64,000 bases of DNA from Melanopsichium pennsylvanicum (Eukaryota > Basidiomycota > Ustilaginomycetes > Ustilaginales), in contig OAPG01000011.1 of the NCBI GenBank assembly GCA_900208305.1, positions 434,001 through 498,000 of the forward strand, in the 5' to 3' direction. A program made the translations under genes and the position numbers. The stretch's first letter is position 1, and each line of letters opens with the position of its first letter. The notes beneath the pieces are model-generated. The model was not told where the DNA came from. It did no database searches and saw only the letters and a program-made list of their open reading frames with translations. Of this stretch, positions 49,416 through 61,643 are shown in pieces.

Positions 49416-51008
49416 CTAGCGACGATGATCGACTCTGTTACGCCTATCTCTGTCATGAGTGTCTGTCGATTGACGAGCTTTGTATTTCTTGTCTCTACCG
49501 TCATCGCTCGAACTTGGCTTGTATGCTCTGTCGCCAACGTGATCTTGTCTGCGTCCCTTCTTATCGTACGAGCTGTAGCGACGATCGTTGTCAACCCAAT
49601 CTCTGCCCCTCTTACCTTCTCTCCTGTTCTCACCCTTTTGACCGTCTGTGCCTTTGCCTTTGCCCTTGCCGTTAGTGTTGCTCTTGTGATCTCGAGGATC
49701 AAGTACTTCATAATCGTCGATGCGATCCTTTCCATCCGCTCCACCAAGTGGTCTGCCTCCCGCGTCCAACTTATGCTGCCGCCAATCTGCATCTGCATCG
49801 TCGTCGCTCGCTCCATACTCCCTTGCTTCTTCTTCTTCTTCTTCTTCTTCATCATCATCATCATCATCTTTCTCAGCAGCAAGAGATGCAATTGTTGAAG
49901 CGGTAGGCTGAGATGACGACGAGCGGGTCGCTTTTGTACGGATGCGCGACTGAAAGTTGAGTAAAGCGTCGTACGAGTCCTTTTTAGCTGCGGAAGAGGA
50001 AGCATACTTTGCACGTTGGAGAGAGAGGTAATCTCTGCCAAAGGATGACGATGTAGAGGATGAGGGCTTGGCTCGGAATGAGTCAGATTCTTGATTCTGC
50101 TCACTGCGTCGGAGTTCGTGTTCTGCTCGTTTCTCTGGGGTCTCTTCATTCTTTATCGGTGGTTGTGTTATCGCTGTCGAAGGTCCAGGTGAAACTTTCC
50201 GCTCCGCCTCGACAAGGAGATCCTGATCCTGCTCCTTTGACTCCATCTTCGTCCCCATAGCTTTCTTCGATAGTCTCTTATCATCCTTCAATAAGTCATG
50301 CGAGCTCTTCGGCCCCTTCAGAGCAACTTGTTCTCCGTTCTCTTCCTCTCCAAATGAGAGCAGCTTTGTATTCTTCTTACCCTTTCCCTTTCGTCTGCTC
50401 TCCTCGTCCTCTTTCCTTTTCGCCCTCTCATGTCTTTCGGTCCTCTCCCTATCTCTTCTCTCTTCCTTTGTCAGTCTCGGTTTAAGATCTCCAAAAGGAT
50501 CTTCCAACACTCTCACCTCCAACAGTTTCGGTGGGTACCTTGGCCGATCTTTACCGTCTAACAACTCCACTCCTTCACTCAGCTCCACCAAATTGTAGAT
50601 TGTCTTACCAGCCACTCGGCCCATCAATGTATGCTTTGCTTGGAGTTCTGGTGTAGCATCCAACGTCAAGAAAAATTGAGATTCGTTCTGCTTATCCAGT
50701 GCAGCCATGGCCAATAAACCCCTTCTGTTGAATTTGAGACGACTGTGAGGCTCGATTGGGAATGGTTGTCCGTAGATAGATTCTCCGCCGGTGCCAGTGT
50801 TGGACGGATCTCCGCTTTGGATGACAAAGCCAGGGATGAGGCGATGAAATTCAAGGTTGTCATAGAATCCTTCCAAGGCGAGCGTAAGAAAGTTACGGCA
50901 TGCTTGAGGGCATTCGCGGGAGAAGAGTTCGATGGTAATTGGACCTTTGGAGGTGATGAGTTCGACTAGGCCAGCCGTGGGTGGTTCGGTGACGTACTGA
51001 GAGGTCAT
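49416..51008 (-). CDS. CWC27: Spliceosome-associated cyclophilin Cwc27
   Basis: The cyclophilin domain fills residues 1 to about 165 (FLTLALEGFYDNLEFHR, GFVIQSGDP, ESQFFLTLDATPEL). The charged tail to residue 530 is rich in Glu, Lys, Arg and Asp, with a long acidic repeat (DDDDDDEEEEEEEEE) encoded by TTC/ATC runs at 49826-49872. Cwc27 joins the activated spliceosome and binds Cwc22. Human CWC27 lacks normal prolyl isomerase activity because of active-site changes. Here FHRLIPGF keeps the Arg position, so activity is uncertain. The ATG at 51008 sits about 70 bp from a long GT repeat in the leader. Confidence 0.9.
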   Translation of the reverse strand: MTSQYVTEPPTAGLVELITSKGPITIELFSRECPQACRNFLTLALEGFYDNLEFHRLIPGFVIQSGDPSNTGTGGESIYGQPFPIEPHSRLKFNRRGLLAMAALDKQNESQFFLTLDATPELQAKHTLMGRVAGKTIYNLVELSEGVELLDGKDRPRYPPKLLEVRVLEDPFGDLKPRLTKEERRDRERTERHERAKRKEDEESRRKGKGKKNTKLLSFGEEENGEQVALKGPKSSHDLLKDDKRLSKKAMGTKMESKEQDQDLLVEAERKVSPGPSTAITQPPIKNEETPEKRAEHELRRSEQNQESDSFRAKPSSSTSSSFGRDYLSLQRAKYASSSAAKKDSYDALLNFQSRIRTKATRSSSSQPTASTIASLAAEKDDDDDDEEEEEEEEAREYGASDDDADADWRQHKLDAGGRPLGGADGKDRIDDYEVLDPRDHKSNTNGKGKGKGTDGQKGENRREGKRGRDWVDNDRRYSSYDKKGRRQDHVGDRAYKPSSSDDGRDKKYKARQSTDTHDRDRRNRVDHRR

Positions 51009-51076
51009 GATGATCTCCCAGATGACCAGCTGCAGCGCAAGTTTGGCCTTCAGTGATGAAACAGGTGACGATGTAT

Positions 51077-51198
<122 letters not shown>

Positions 51199-51403
51199 GT
51201 TTGGAAGTAGAAGAATGGAAGGACAAAAAGTGAAAGGAAGTGTTACTTTGGCCTCCACACAAGGCGGTAAATGCGGAATTCGGGAAAGCAACACGCGAGC
51301 TGTGGGCGTGCATCTCGATCCCACACCTTAAGTGAATCGATTCTTGATTGATTCCTTCCTTTCTTCCAAGGCTTCGAATCAATCGTTATCTGAATCACAT
51401 ACA

Positions 51404-52369
51404 ATGTCGAACGCATCCATCGCCACAGTAGATCATGGCAAAAGCAACGGCAAGAATGACGATTTAGCCTGTCTCTCAGCTTTGGCGCCAGAGAATGCCA
51501 CCCACATCCGAAGGCTTCTTAAACTTCCTCCTGCACCCTCCTTTTCCCACGTACCCAAGCGAAAACAAGCAGCCGTAGCAGCCATCCTGTACGAATCTCG
51601 AGCTTGCGATTCCAATGCTTCGCGCGAACTTCGAGTCATCATGTCAACCCGAGCTCTGCATCTACGTTCGCATCCGGGGCAAGCCTCTTTACCCGGCGGC
51701 AAAGTGGATTCCACCGACGAGACTGTCGTCGAAACAGCTCTGCGTGAATCTGTCGAAGAGATTGCACTACCTGCTAATGAAGCAATACACTTACACACTG
51801 GCTATCCTTTTTTGAGCAAAATGGGTTTGTTAGTCCATCCGGTTGTATTCTTGCTTCTGAATGGTGATGAGGTGTTGCCTCGACTGTTAGCATCTCCATC
51901 CGAAGTATCGGATATCTGGTCAACTCCACTCTCAGCATTTCTCAGTTCCGTCGCACCTAAACATGCTATCTTATCAGACCCTGATTCGATCGATAAACAT
52001 CGTCCACCACAAAAAGTGTTTCGAACATATACAGACATCCCTTGGTTAGGATCCACTTACCGTCTTCACCGCTTTCGATCTTCACACCAACTCATCAAAG
52101 GTCTTACAGCAGATGTGTTGATCAGTGTGGCAAAAAAGGTGTATGGAATCAAACCAAAGTTTCAAGTTAATGCAGATGGACAAAAGAGTTGGCAAGAGAT
52201 GGTGGAATTGATTGTAGATAGGTATTGTGGCAATACGAGACCAGAGGGTCGATGGGGTGACGGTGAAAGTGGTGATGTTCAAGGTAGTTCCGAGGCTTAT
52301 GAGACTTTTGTGGGCGTAGATCTTGATCAAGACATATCGAAGGACGAGTTGGAAAGAACGGGAGAATGA
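51404..52369 (+). CDS. Nudix hydrolase, coenzyme A diphosphatase (Pcd1/NUDT7) type
   Basis: The ATG at 51404 encodes MSNASIAT, and the protein has 321 residues. The Nudix box lies near residues 105-127: GGKVDSTDETVVETALRESVEE, which contains G-x5-E and RE-x2-EE. Just before it, RSHPGQASLPGG is the UPF0035-type extension that marks CoA-specific Nudix enzymes. These cleave CoA or acyl-CoA to 4'-phosphopantetheine and 3',5'-ADP, often in peroxisomes. I see no clear PTS1 at the C-terminus (ERTGE). A single exon is enough. Confidence 0.85.
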   Translation: MSNASIATVDHGKSNGKNDDLACLSALAPENATHIRRLLKLPPAPSFSHVPKRKQAAVAAILYESRACDSNASRELRVIMSTRALHLRSHPGQASLPGGKVDSTDETVVETALRESVEEIALPANEAIHLHTGYPFLSKMGLLVHPVVFLLLNGDEVLPRLLASPSEVSDIWSTPLSAFLSSVAPKHAILSDPDSIDKHRPPQKVFRTYTDIPWLGSTYRLHRFRSSHQLIKGLTADVLISVAKKVYGIKPKFQVNADGQKSWQEMVELIVDRYCGNTRPEGRWGDGESGDVQGSSEAYETFVGVDLDQDISKDELERTGE

Positions 52370-52428
52370 TGTCAGTGTGTAATTAGATCATGTTTACATG
52401 TTTAAGGGGATAGACAAAGATGTATTGT

Positions 52429-52459
<31 letters not shown>

Positions 52460-52793
52460 AACAGACTACGGTGATGCAGTGACTTTTAAGTTCTCGAGCC
52501 GTGTTTTGTGCGAAAAGACTCGTTCGTGTGCATCATCTGGAAATTCGAGCAGTGCGTTGGGCAATTTCAGGCTGGTGGGATGGAAGCGACGACCTTTTTT
52601 TTTTTTGGTGACTTTTGTGCGAATGTAAATAGCGTGTTAGATACGATCAGCACGGTGGAGCCAATAGATCGAAATGATGAGCAAGTACAGGAAGAAGGGT
52701 GTGCATGTAACAGAAGAAATCACATCACATACCGAGAAAGGCATGTATGCGACTTATTAAGAGTTATAAAACCGGGCATGTCAATGTGACTCG
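52370..52793. other. Convergent intergenic region with CA repeat
   Basis: It contains (CA)n at 52430-52458 and a T-run at 52595-52606. No gene is seen. Confidence 0.45.
52430..52458. repeat. CA microsatellite
   Basis: About 14 AC units lie in the shared 3' region of the Nudix and Nop15 genes. Confidence 0.9.
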
Positions 52794-53897
52794 TCAAGCC
52801 TTTGCAGTCTTGTTCTTTGCGGTGGCGACCTTGTTTGGCGCAGATGATGTAGTGTTTGATTCGCCATGCTGAGTGTAACCCTCAAATTCGTAATCGATGC
52901 CTAACTTTTGCAACTTTGCCCTTCTCTCTTGTTGCCTCTTTAAAGCTCTATCATTTGTCCTTTGCTGTTGCTCTTGCGTCTTTTGCCTTGACCTGACCAC
53001 CCTTTCGATCCTATCAGTTGGAACTTTTTGAAACTTCCTATTGGCACCCACCCAAAGTTCGGGATGAATTTTATCTTTGGAAACCTGTTTGACTTGTAGC
53101 AATCTTCCATCGATGAGGTAATTGTGCATTGTTTCTTGAACGATGTCGGCCACATCCTTATCCTCGAATTCGATAAAGGCATAGTGCTTGGATGCACCCG
53201 TCTTTTTGTTTCGCGAGACACGAAGTCGAGTGACATGTCCGAATTGGGAAAAGTACGCTTTGAGTTGGTTCTCAAAGAAACCTTTGGGCAATCTGCCAAT
53301 GTAGAGTACGCCTGGGGTGTTGGATGAAGATGAAGATGATTTGGATTTGCGCAATTTGTCCAGACGAGCTTTGACAACAGCATCGTCTTTTGAGTTGGGA
53401 AGTTTCATAGATGCAAGGGATGAGCGAGGTTGAGTATCGGAAAATGCGAGGCGATCATCTTCGTCATCCTCATCGGAAGAGTTGGCTGCATCATCTTGAT
53501 CGTCGTGTTGGGCATCCTCCTCGTCGGAAGAATCGGCCGAAACGTCTGAAAGCGAGGCTAGGATCTCTCGTTCATTAACATCGCCAGCATCTTGATCGGA
53601 GTCAGCAGCAGCAGCAGCAGCAGCAGCGGCGGTGGTGGTGGTGGTGGTGTTCTTCTTGGTGCGAGGCTTCTTTGCAGCAGCAGAAGTGGTTCTGGTAGGG
53701 GCAGCTTCTTGGTCTTGATCGACACTGGATAAAGCAGCAGCACGCTTCTTGCCGTTCGACTTTGTGGTAGGGGTGACAGGGGCGGGGTTTGGGGTCTTGG
53801 ATGCGGAAGCGGAAGAGCGGGTGGTGCGAGTGGCAGGCTTAGTAGCAGCAGCAGAAGCAGCAGAGGCTGCAGTGTTAGCGGTCCTCTTGAGCGGCAT
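52794..53897 (-). CDS. NOP15: Nucleolar RRM protein, Nop15 / NIFK type
   Basis: The ATG at 53897 (MPLKRTANT) gives 367 residues. The N-terminal half is low-complexity: Ala/Thr/Lys-rich with a GCA/GGT repeat (53600-53650), then acidic (DSSDEEDAQHDDQDD). One RRM follows near residues 196-275, with RNP2 VLYIGRLP and RNP1 HYAFIEFE. After it come the family block VSKDKIHPELWVG and a basic coiled tail (ALKRQQERRAKLQKLGIDYEFEG). Nop15 in yeast and NIFK in human act in 60S subunit maturation (27S pre-rRNA, ITS2 region). The end of the RRM and the tail match that family well. Confidence 0.85.
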   Translation of the reverse strand: MPLKRTANTAASAASAAATKPATRTTRSSASASKTPNPAPVTPTTKSNGKKRAAALSSVDQDQEAAPTRTTSAAAKKPRTKKNTTTTTTAAAAAAAAADSDQDAGDVNEREILASLSDVSADSSDEEDAQHDDQDDAANSSDEDDEDDRLAFSDTQPRSSLASMKLPNSKDDAVVKARLDKLRKSKSSSSSSNTPGVLYIGRLPKGFFENQLKAYFSQFGHVTRLRVSRNKKTGASKHYAFIEFEDKDVADIVQETMHNYLIDGRLLQVKQVSKDKIHPELWVGANRKFQKVPTDRIERVVRSRQKTQEQQQRTNDRALKRQQERRAKLQKLGIDYEFEGYTQHGESNTTSSAPNKVATAKNKTAKA

Positions 53898-54466
53898 GAT
53901 TGTGGGTCTGATTTGCTTGTATATCTGGTGTGATAAAGACAAGACATCAAAGAATGAATAGGTAGCACAAATTCAAACTTGACAGTACTCAGGTTTGATC
54001 AACAAAATCTCCACACTTTCTGCAACGGCAAAGGAGGAAAAGAAAAAGAAAAAAAGAAAAAGAAAAAAAAAAAGAAAAAATTCGCAGTTGTGCTGCAGCC
54101 CAATCCTGGCAACTTTGCCTAAATTTCATGGTTGTCCTTGTTGGTGCAGAGAGGACCCTGAACGAAAAAGGAATAATGAAGATCTTCTTTTCGCACGAGA
54201 CAGAGTTTCTCTTTTCTAGATGTTGATTGATGTTAAATTGTTCGAAATAAACTTTCACGAAAGATTCTTCATCGAAGTCGCTGGAAAGACACGCGAAGCT
54301 TGGAATCCCAAAGACTGCTCATAACTTATCTGTAACTGCGGTCGGTGTGCACAGACGCTGGCTCCGCTCATGTATTATTCTTCTCAAAGTGGAGTCTTTC
54401 CTCTTCTCCTTCTTCTCTCTATCATACAAACCCCACACTGTATTAATATTATACCACGTATTCAAC
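53898..54466. other. Divergent intergenic region
   Basis: It holds a long purine run (AAG/AAA units, 54030-54079) and the promoter of the p23 gene, with TATTAATATTATACC near 54441. No small gene is seen. Confidence 0.45.
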
Positions 54467-55256
54467 ATGTCGACTGTAGCACCAGAGATCCTTTGGGCCC
54501 AGCGCTCATCCGCTGACGAAGCCGAAAAGGTAAGTTGACTTTCGCCACATTTCCACATCTAACCCCCTCTCCGTCTCCATTCCTCATTACTCGAATGCTA
54601 ACCTAATTGTTTTCTTTCTCTTCTTGTTTTTTTTTTCCGCCCTCCTTTTGCTTTAGAACGTTGTCATGCTCACCATCAACGTGCCTAACCTTCCTACACC
54701 TCCAGCGACAAAGTTCGATCTCACCTCAACTGGTTTCAACTTTCACGCCAAAACTGGCGATACATCCAAAGGTATTCCCGACAAGGAATACCAATTCTCT
54801 CTCGAATTTTTTGACGAAATTGACGTTGAAGCATCAAAGACTCATCTTAACTCCAAATGTCTCTACGCAGTACTTCGTAAGAAGAACGCAAAAGAGGAAT
54901 ACTGGCCCCGTTTGACCAAGGATAAGCTTCGTCTTCACAATGTTAAAACTGATTTTGACAAGTGGGTGGATGAGGATGAGCAGGATGAGAACGAGGAGGA
55001 TCTAAGCGGTGGTATGGGTGGTATGGGTGGTGGTATGGGTGGTATGGATCCTAGTATGATGAATCCTGCTATGATGGGAGCTGGTGGTGCTGGTGGATTT
55101 GATTTGCAAAGTATGATGGCTCAGATGGGTGGTGGTATGGGTGGTATGGGTGGTATGCCCGACTTTGGCGGTATGGATGACGATCAAGCAGAGGGTGATG
55201 ATGAGGATGATGTTGAGGATGCTCCTGCTGCTCCTGCTGCTGATGAGGCCAAGTAA
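54467..55256 (+). CDS. SBA1: Hsp90 co-chaperone p23 / Sba1
   Basis: Exon 1 is 54467-54529 (MSTVAPEILWAQRSSADEAEK) and exon 2 is 54657-55256, with a GTAAGT donor and a pyrimidine-rich TTTAG acceptor. The product is 220 residues. The CS domain shows LWAQRSS, NVVMLTINVPN, ISTGFNFH-like TGFNFHAKTG, and KEEYWPRLTKDKLRLHNVKTDFDKWVDED, the p23 signature. The tail is Gly/Met-rich (GGMGGGMGGMD) and acidic, like Sba1. p23 stabilises the ATP-bound Hsp90-client complex in cytosol and nucleus. The short first exon is typical of this gene in fungi. Confidence 0.9.
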
Positions 55257-55687
55257 ACATTCTAGTCACATCAACTCATATCCGAAACACCACTGCATCA
55301 TTCGTATCAAAATGCGTTCAAACGCCAATACGAGCACCATCCCTCTCCCAACAAAATACGATGTACAGAATTAATAACACACCTTCATGATCCAAAACCA
55401 TTCCCAATTTTCAACTCCACCATCGCACAAGTCTCATTTTTTTTTTCATGATTTTGATTTTTTTTTCATTCCACCTTTGTGAAAAAGCAGAGTCCCATTT
55501 GAACTTCTCTTCCCCCGAGAGACTATACGCGAAAGCCCCTTCTATCATGTCGATTCGTAGATTTGGGGAATGACACAACCAGTGATAGACCGTTTCAAAA
55601 AAAAAATTGGCACAAGGTAGAAAACCATGGCAGAAGAAAGTGTACACTATGCTACAAAAGGAAAGGGAGGGAAGGGCTCATGCTGCT
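55257..55687. other. Convergent intergenic region
   Basis: It is T-rich (55437-55466) and A-rich (55594-55605), suited to 3' processing of p23 and the DGAT2 gene. No gene is seen. Confidence 0.4.
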
Positions 55688-57165
55688 TCAAGCCACGATG
55701 GTGAGCTCCTTTGTGCGGTTTGCTGCATAGGCATCTTTCCATGTCTCCCAGATGCTATTGCATGTTGGTTTTTCGTAAAGTAAACGCAAAGTATCGAATC
55801 GTCAGTATCAGCCTGTGCTTCTCCTGCGCTGTGAAGAGGGGGGTATGAGGCATCTTGAGGGAGACTCTTACTTCATGAGTTCTTCAATATATCGATTCTG
55901 AACTTCTTCAATCTCTTCCTTTGTTGGGTTTGGGTTTTGCTTGACGTGTATTGGCTTGCCGACTTTCATTTTTGGTTCCAAATGGGGCTTATATCAGCAA
56001 AAGACTTGTTCTTCTCTTGGGATTCAAGACGTCTAAGAACTGTGCATATATCTACTTACCAACGCTGACGATGGGATGTCTATACGGCATCAAGCCAATA
56101 CTGTAATTGAACAATCCCCTACCGTGGAAGATGGGCAATGTAAACCCAAACACTGCTTGAAACTTTTTCTGCAATGCATAGATCTTTGTGCCTTCTTGGT
56201 TGGACAGCTGTTCATACACGTCGTTCTCTCCAAACGAAAACACGGGTACAAGATCTGCGCCGTTGCGAATGGCGATCTTGATGAAGCCCAATCTGCGCTT
56301 TAGTGTGAGATCTGCTGTTCCCGGATGTGCTGCAAGTGACTCTGATGCACCGCCTACAACGATTGCGATCGCACTCCCTTTGCCCTTTCTCAAAATTGCC
56401 TCGCAACTTGGTTTGGAAACACTGCAGAGACCCATGGCCATGATGCAATCCCTGAAAAGAGGGATGGTAAAGTTGGTCGCGAGGGTGAGTAGATGCGGAG
56501 TGATGCCTGGAAAGCTAGAGGGGAATTCGGTAGCGTCGGTGGCGAGGTTAGCTACCGCAGCGACGCCGAGGATACCGTGCGGGTGATAGCCAAAGATGTA
56601 GGGACGATCGGGAGGGAGGTTGGTGGTTTTGATCATGGAAATGGGGAAGTATTCTGCAAAGTAGCGGAAGACGGAGAGTTTACGAACCCAAGAGAAGCGA
56701 CGACCTCCATTCTCGGGTGCATCGTCGATGAAAGAGATCCAAATCAAGTAGGGTATCAAGATGGGCCATGAAAGGGGGAAGGAAAGGAGGAGGAAAAAGA
56801 TGCTTAGACAAATGGGGAGGAGAAGAGCCCAAAGAAGGACTCCGAGGGTCTGCAATCGACGGCTTCGAGGAATTGAGAGAGGAGCGAAGCTGTGAATGGG
56901 AGTGGGAGTGGGAGTGAACAGAAAAAACAAGAGCACTGTTTGATAAGTACGACGACATGAAGAATGGTATGTGGTAGGGAAAGGCGCAAGTTTGTGGATG
57001 TGCTTACCGAATGACATTGTCCTTATTGGTAGGGTCATTTTTATTGTTGGATAAGGATGTTGGGTGTTGGTGTCCAGGTTTTATAGGATCGAGTGGATGG
57101 TCGTCTACATTGTGAGCCTGTGCCCTTTGGCCTGCTGTTTCGGAGGCAGGATGACGGATAGCCAT
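55688..57165 (-). CDS. Type 2 diacylglycerol acyltransferase (DGAT2), four exons
   Basis: Exons on the minus strand are 57165-57008, 56889-56060, 55962-55872 and 55754-55688. Donors are GTAAGC, GTAAGT and GTAAGA. The total of 1146 nt gives 381 residues. DGAT2 makes triacylglycerol from diacylglycerol and acyl-CoA at the ER and lipid droplets. Seen here are FAPLSIPRSRRLQTL after the first junction, two adjacent hydrophobic segments (LLWALLLPICLSIFFLLL and the following one), the catalytic YHPHG in YIFGYHPHGILG, GGASESL, FGENDVY and GRGLFNY. The C-terminal exons supply GKPIHVKQNPNPTKEEIEE and IWETWKDAYAANR, the usual family end. The last acceptor (CAATAG) is less typical. Confidence 0.87.
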
Positions 57166-57790
57166 GTTGTATGGCAGAGAGTGAGAATGGTAATGATGCT
57201 CGTATGCGAATCGAATTAAGCCCTGTTGGATTGGATTGTGGTTATTTATAGTTGAAGTTTGACATTTGAGTGGTTGAATATGTTGCAAGAGAGGATGGCG
57301 ATGGCAAAAGGGATGAACGATTAAGGGGAGAACAACATTGAGGCGCCAAAAGGTGGCTTGAATGCTAAGAAAGGGTTGAAAGTGTCATGATGGCTCGTGC
57401 TGTCAAACGCTCTGTGTGGTATAGTGTTAATTTACTATAACACTTTGCTGTATTCAGTGTTGTTACTCAGCTGTCAAACTTGCAGCTCTCTTTCACGTAC
57501 AGAATAATTAAATAATGAAAAAGAAAAAAACAGAGAGAAGAGTGTCCCATCCACAAAATCACACACAATCGCGTGGTGCGTACGTCGATGATAATCCACT
57601 TAATCCGATTTCAAACCACCGAATTCCGAACTTTTAGGGTTGATTTCTCTTAATTCAGGGTTCGCATTCACCCTACAGTATCATCATCATCATGTACACA
57701 CACTCGTACTTTTAACCCTTCTTGTTTCACCTTTCACCACCACCACCCTCCATTTCTTATTACAAAATACACACCTCACTCCATTCTTAC
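57166..57790. other. Divergent intergenic region
   Basis: This is the promoter region of DGAT2 (left) and Prp22 (right). It includes AT-rich sequence at 57420-57440 and 57505-57530, and a pyrimidine-rich leader before 57791. No gene is seen. Confidence 0.45.
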
Positions 57791-60700
57791 ATGACGTCCA
57801 AATCCCAAGATGAGCTCTATCAGCTCGAACTCCTCTCCCTCACAAGCAAGATTGCCACAGAGCTACTCAACCACACCGGCATCAATGATCGCGTTCTTGC
57901 AGAGTTCATTCTTTCACTCCACGACTCTGCCACCTCGGTAGACGACTTCAAGGCTAAGCTCTCAGAAGTAGGTGCAGATTTTCCTCACACCTTTGTCACC
58001 AACCTCGACCGTCTCATCCTACGACTCCATCCAAAGCACAAGAAAGCATCATCAACATCCAACAACGACCGACAGGGTTCAGCTTCTCCCAACTCAAAGG
58101 GCAAGCAGAAGGCAGCAATCGAGGATGAGCAAAGAGAGCGTAAAGCTCGCATGTTCCCCGGTCTCGCCATCAAAGATCAACAATGGCACCCATCGCACGA
58201 AAAGGGCCGTAATGCTGTAGATGACTTTATCAACGAGTTTGAAAATATCGCTGCTGTAAAGTCCACTTCCCTGACAAAGACAAAACCCAAATCCTCCACC
58301 ACCACCACCACAGACTCTCGCTCTCCGCCACCATCATCTTCTTCTTCAATAACGAGCAGATTCGATGACGACCACCATGCAGGTTCGTCTTCCCGCATGG
58401 GCACGCGCAGGGGACGTGACGACCGACCCCCACCTCACCTCTCCCGCCCATCTCTTGATGAAAAACCCCAACTGTACAAGATATACGACGGCAAAGTCAG
58501 CAACATGCGCGACTTTGGCGCCTTTGTCAGCCTCGAAGGCCTTCGTGGTCGCTTCGAAGGCATGGTCCACATCGGTTCCATCTCGGCTGCACAACGTGTC
58601 AATCATCCTTCCGACCTACTCTCCAGAGGGCAAAGCGTCAAAGTCAAAATCATTTCGGTCGTCGGCGACCGCATCGGTCTCTCCATCAAGGATGTTGATC
58701 AGGCATCAGGTCGAGATTTGACACCACATCTGCGCATCAAGACCGAAGCAGAGATGGCGGAAGAGCGCGAGCGTCACGCCGCACGCTCTGCTAGCGGTGC
58801 TAATAGTGCGCCCTTGGGTGGAACAAAGAATGGCAACGGTGCCGGCAGTGGTATCACAGTCAAACAAGATGGAAGAGGTCGGAGTATCAAACGACTCACC
58901 AGTCCCGAACGATGGGAGCTGCGTCAGCTCATTGCCAGCGGAGTGGCCAGAGCAAGCGACTACCCTGAACTCATAGAAGAAGATCTCCGCACGCCCAACA
59001 CCAAACCCGGCGCCGACGAGGACGACGAAGAAATCGACGTCGAAGTCAACGAAAAAGAGGCGCCTTTCCTCAAAGGTCAAACCAGCGCATCAATCGAAAT
59101 GTCGCCAGTCAAGATCGTCAAAGCTCCCGATGGCACTCTGAACCGTGCTGCCATGGCCGGTGCCACACTCGCCAAAGAACGCAGAGAGCTGCGAAAGCAA
59201 GAAGCCGAGGAAGAGGCCGATGACGAAACCGCAGACATGACCTCGGGCTGGCTCGATCCCATGGCTCAACAAGGCGATCGCATGTTTGCACAGGATCGAA
59301 GGGGAAACATCCTCGGCCAAAAAGCTCAGGACCAGCCCGCTTGGAAGAAGGAGACCTTCAACAAGGCCACCACCTTTGGTAGGATCACCAGCCTTTCGAT
59401 GCAAGAGCAGCGTCAGAGTTTGCCCATCTACAAATTGCGCCAACAACTTGTTCAGGCCATCCGCGACAACCAGGTGCTCATCGTCGTAGGTGATACCGGC
59501 TCGGGCAAGACCACGCAAATGACGCAGTATTTGGCCGAGGAAGGTTTTGCAGACCGTGGCAAGATTGGCTGCACTCAGCCTCGACGTGTGGCCGCGGTCA
59601 GCGTGGCCAAACGTGTGTCCGAAGAAGTAGGTTGCCGCGTGGGTCAAGAAGTAGGCTACACCATCCGATTCGAAGATTGCACCGGCCCAGAGACCAAGAT
59701 CAAGTACATGACCGACGGTATGCTCCAACGAGAATGCCTTGTGGATCCCGACGTGTCCAACTACTCGGTCATCATGCTGGACGAGGCGCACGAACGTACG
59801 ATTGCCACCGACGTGCTGTTTGGCCTGCTCAAGAAGGCGCTTAAGCGTCGACCGGACTTGAAACTCATCGTCACATCCGCCACCCTCGACGCCGAAAAGT
59901 TCTCAACCTACTTTTTCGGCTGTCCCATCTTCACCATCCCAGGTCGAACGTATCCGGTCGAGATCCTGTACACCAAGGAGCCTGAACCAGACTACCTCGA
60001 TGCGGCGCTCATCACGGTGATGCAGATCCATCTTTCCGAACCCACGGGCGACATTTTGGTGTTTTTGACAGGTCAGGAAGAGATCGATACGAGTTGCGAA
60101 ATCTTGTTTGAACGTATGAAGGCGCTGGGACCAAGTGTACCCGATCTGATCATATTGCCAGTGTATAGTGCTCTGCCTTCGGAAATGCAGACCAAAATCT
60201 TTGAACCCACGCCCGCAGGTTCGAGAAAGGTGATCCTGGCGACCAACATTGCCGAGACGAGCATCACGATTGACGGCATCTATTATGTTGTGGATCCTGG
60301 GTTTGTCAAGCAGAATGCGTACGATCCGAAGCTAGGCATGGATTCTTTGGTGGTGACTCCGATTTCACAAGCACAGGCTCGGCAGAGGGCAGGGCGTGCA
60401 GGTAGGACAGGTCCGGGAAAATGCTATCGTCTCTACACTGAAGCTGCGTATCGGAACGAGATGCTGCCCAATTCGATTCCGGATATCCAACGCCAGAATC
60501 TGGCTTCCACCATCCTCGCGCTTAAAGCTATGGGGATCAACGATTTGGTGAATTTCGACTTTATGGATCCGCCACCGGCACAGACGCTGCTTACGGCACT
60601 CGAATCGCTGTACGCGCTGTCTGCTCTCGACGACGAAGGGTTGTTGACTCGGTTGGGACGAAAGATGGCGGATTTCCCCATGGAACCCATGATGTCGAAA

Positions 60701-61417
60701 ATGCTGATTGCATCGGTGGATCTGGGTTGTTCGGAAGAGATGCTGAGCATTGTTGCCATGCTTTCTGTTCAAAACGTTTTTTATCGACCCAAGGATAAGC
60801 AGACGCAAGCAGACGCTAAAAAAGCCAAGTTCTTCCAACCGGAAGGGGATCATTTGACCTTGTTGACCGTGTACAATGGATGGGCAGCTAGTAAGTTTTC
60901 TATGCCCTGGTGTATGGATAACTTTGTTCAAGGTCGATCTTTGAAGAGGGCATTGGATGTGAGGAAGCAATTGGTTGGGATTATGGATCGATATCATCAT
61001 GATATTGTATCTTGTGGTAAGAATTACAATCGGGTACGTAAAGCGATTTGTTCAGGGTATTTTAGGAATGCTGCTAAAAAAGATCCTCAGGAAGGTTACA
61101 AGTGTTTGGCGGAATCGGGTGGTACAGTTTATATACATCCTAGTTCGGCTTTGTTCAATAGGGCACCAGAGTATTGTGTTTATCATGAAGTTGTATTGAC
61201 GACTAGGGAGTATATGAGAGAGGTGACGGCGATAGAACCGAAATGGTTGGTTGAGGTTGCACCTAGGTTTTTCAGACCTGCTGATTCGATCAATATTAGT
61301 AAGAGGAAGAGGCAGGAAAAGATTGCACCGTTGTTTGACAGGTTTGCTAAACATCAGGATGAATGGAGATTGAGCAAGGTTAAGAGGGTGGGTAAGAGTT
61401 CGCAGACTTTTGGTTGA
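57791..61417 (+). CDS. PRP22: DEAH-box splicing helicase Prp22 / DHX8
   Basis: The ATG at 57791 gives 1208 residues. An S1 RNA-binding domain lies near residues 221-305 ([39 protein letters not shown]), which separates Prp22 from other DEAH splicing helicases. The helicase core has Walker [11 protein letters not shown] near 568, DEAH in [12 protein letters not shown] near 664, SAT near 696, [15 protein letters not shown] [13 protein letters not shown], and [18 protein letters not shown]. The HA2 and OB-fold regions follow to the end. Prp22 proofreads the second splicing step and releases mature mRNA. The frame is intact in a single exon. GC content falls toward the 3' end. Confidence 0.95.
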   Translation: MTSKSQDELYQLELLSLTSKIATELLNHTGINDRVLAEFILSLHDSATSVDDFKAKLSEVGADFPHTFVTNLDRLILRLHPKHKKASSTSNNDRQGSASPNSKGKQKAAIEDEQRERKARMFPGLAIKDQQWHPSHEKGRNAVDDFINEFENIAAVKSTSLTKTKPKSSTTTTTDSRSPPPSSSSSITSRFDDDHHAGSSSRMGTRRGRDDRPPPHLSRPSLDEKPQLYKIYDGKVSNMRDFGAFVSLEGLRGRFEGMVHIGSISAAQRVNHPSDLLSRGQSVKVKIISVVGDRIGLSIKDVDQASGRDLTPHLRIKTEAEMAEERERHAARSASGANSAPLGGTKNGNGAGSGITVKQDGRGRSIKRLTSPERWELRQLIASGVARASDYPELIEEDLRTPNTKPGADEDDEEIDVEVNEKEAPFLKGQTSASIEMSPVKIVKAPDGTLNRAAMAGATLAKERRELRKQEAEEEADDETADMTSGWLDPMAQQGDRMFAQDRRGNILGQKAQDQPAWKKETFNKATTFGRITSLSMQEQRQSLPIYKLRQQLVQAIRDNQVLIVVGDTGSGKTTQMTQYLAEEGFADRGKIGCTQPRRVAAVSVAKRVSEEVGCRVGQEVGYTIRFEDCTGPETKIKYMTDGMLQRECLVDPDVSNYSVIMLDEAHERTIATDVLFGLLKKALKRRPDLKLIVTSATLDAEKFSTYFFGCPIFTIPGRTYPVEILYTKEPEPDYLDAALITVMQIHLSEPTGDILVFLTGQEEIDTSCEILFERMKALGPSVPDLIILPVYSALPSEMQTKIFEPTPAGSRKVILATNIAETSITIDGIYYVVDPGFVKQNAYDPKLGMDSLVVTPISQAQARQRAGRAGRTGPGKCYRLYTEAAYRNEMLPNSIPDIQRQNLASTILALKAMGINDLVNFDFMDPPPAQTLLTALESLYALSALDDEGLLTRLGRKMADFPMEPMMSKMLIASVDLGCSEEMLSIVAMLSVQNVFYRPKDKQTQADAKKAKFFQPEGDHLTLLTVYNGWAASKFSMPWCMDNFVQGRSLKRALDVRKQLVGIMDRYHHDIVSCGKNYNRVRKAICSGYFRNAAKKDPQEGYKCLAESGGTVYIHPSSALFNRAPEYCVYHEVVLTTREYMREVTAIEPKWLVEVAPRFFRPADSINISKRKRQEKIAPLFDRFAKHQDEWRLSKVKRVGKSSQTFG

Positions 61418-61643
61418 AACCTTTCTCTACCTTTGTTTTATTTATTTTTTTGGCAAGTGGGGTGTTGTGGGGTTTTTTTTTAAGTTGAGAAACACGAGGT
61501 TTTTGGTGTACAGTCTTGGTAATGCGGATTGAATAAAATTACACTTATACCTTGGACGTTGATTCAGATCGTATTTTTTTTTTCTTATTTGACAAACGGT
61601 ATGTGTGTGTGTGTGTGATTATGAGTTAGATGTACTGCAAATT
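61418..61643. other. Convergent intergenic region
   Basis: It is T-rich with a short GT run (61602-61617). No gene is seen. Confidence 0.4.
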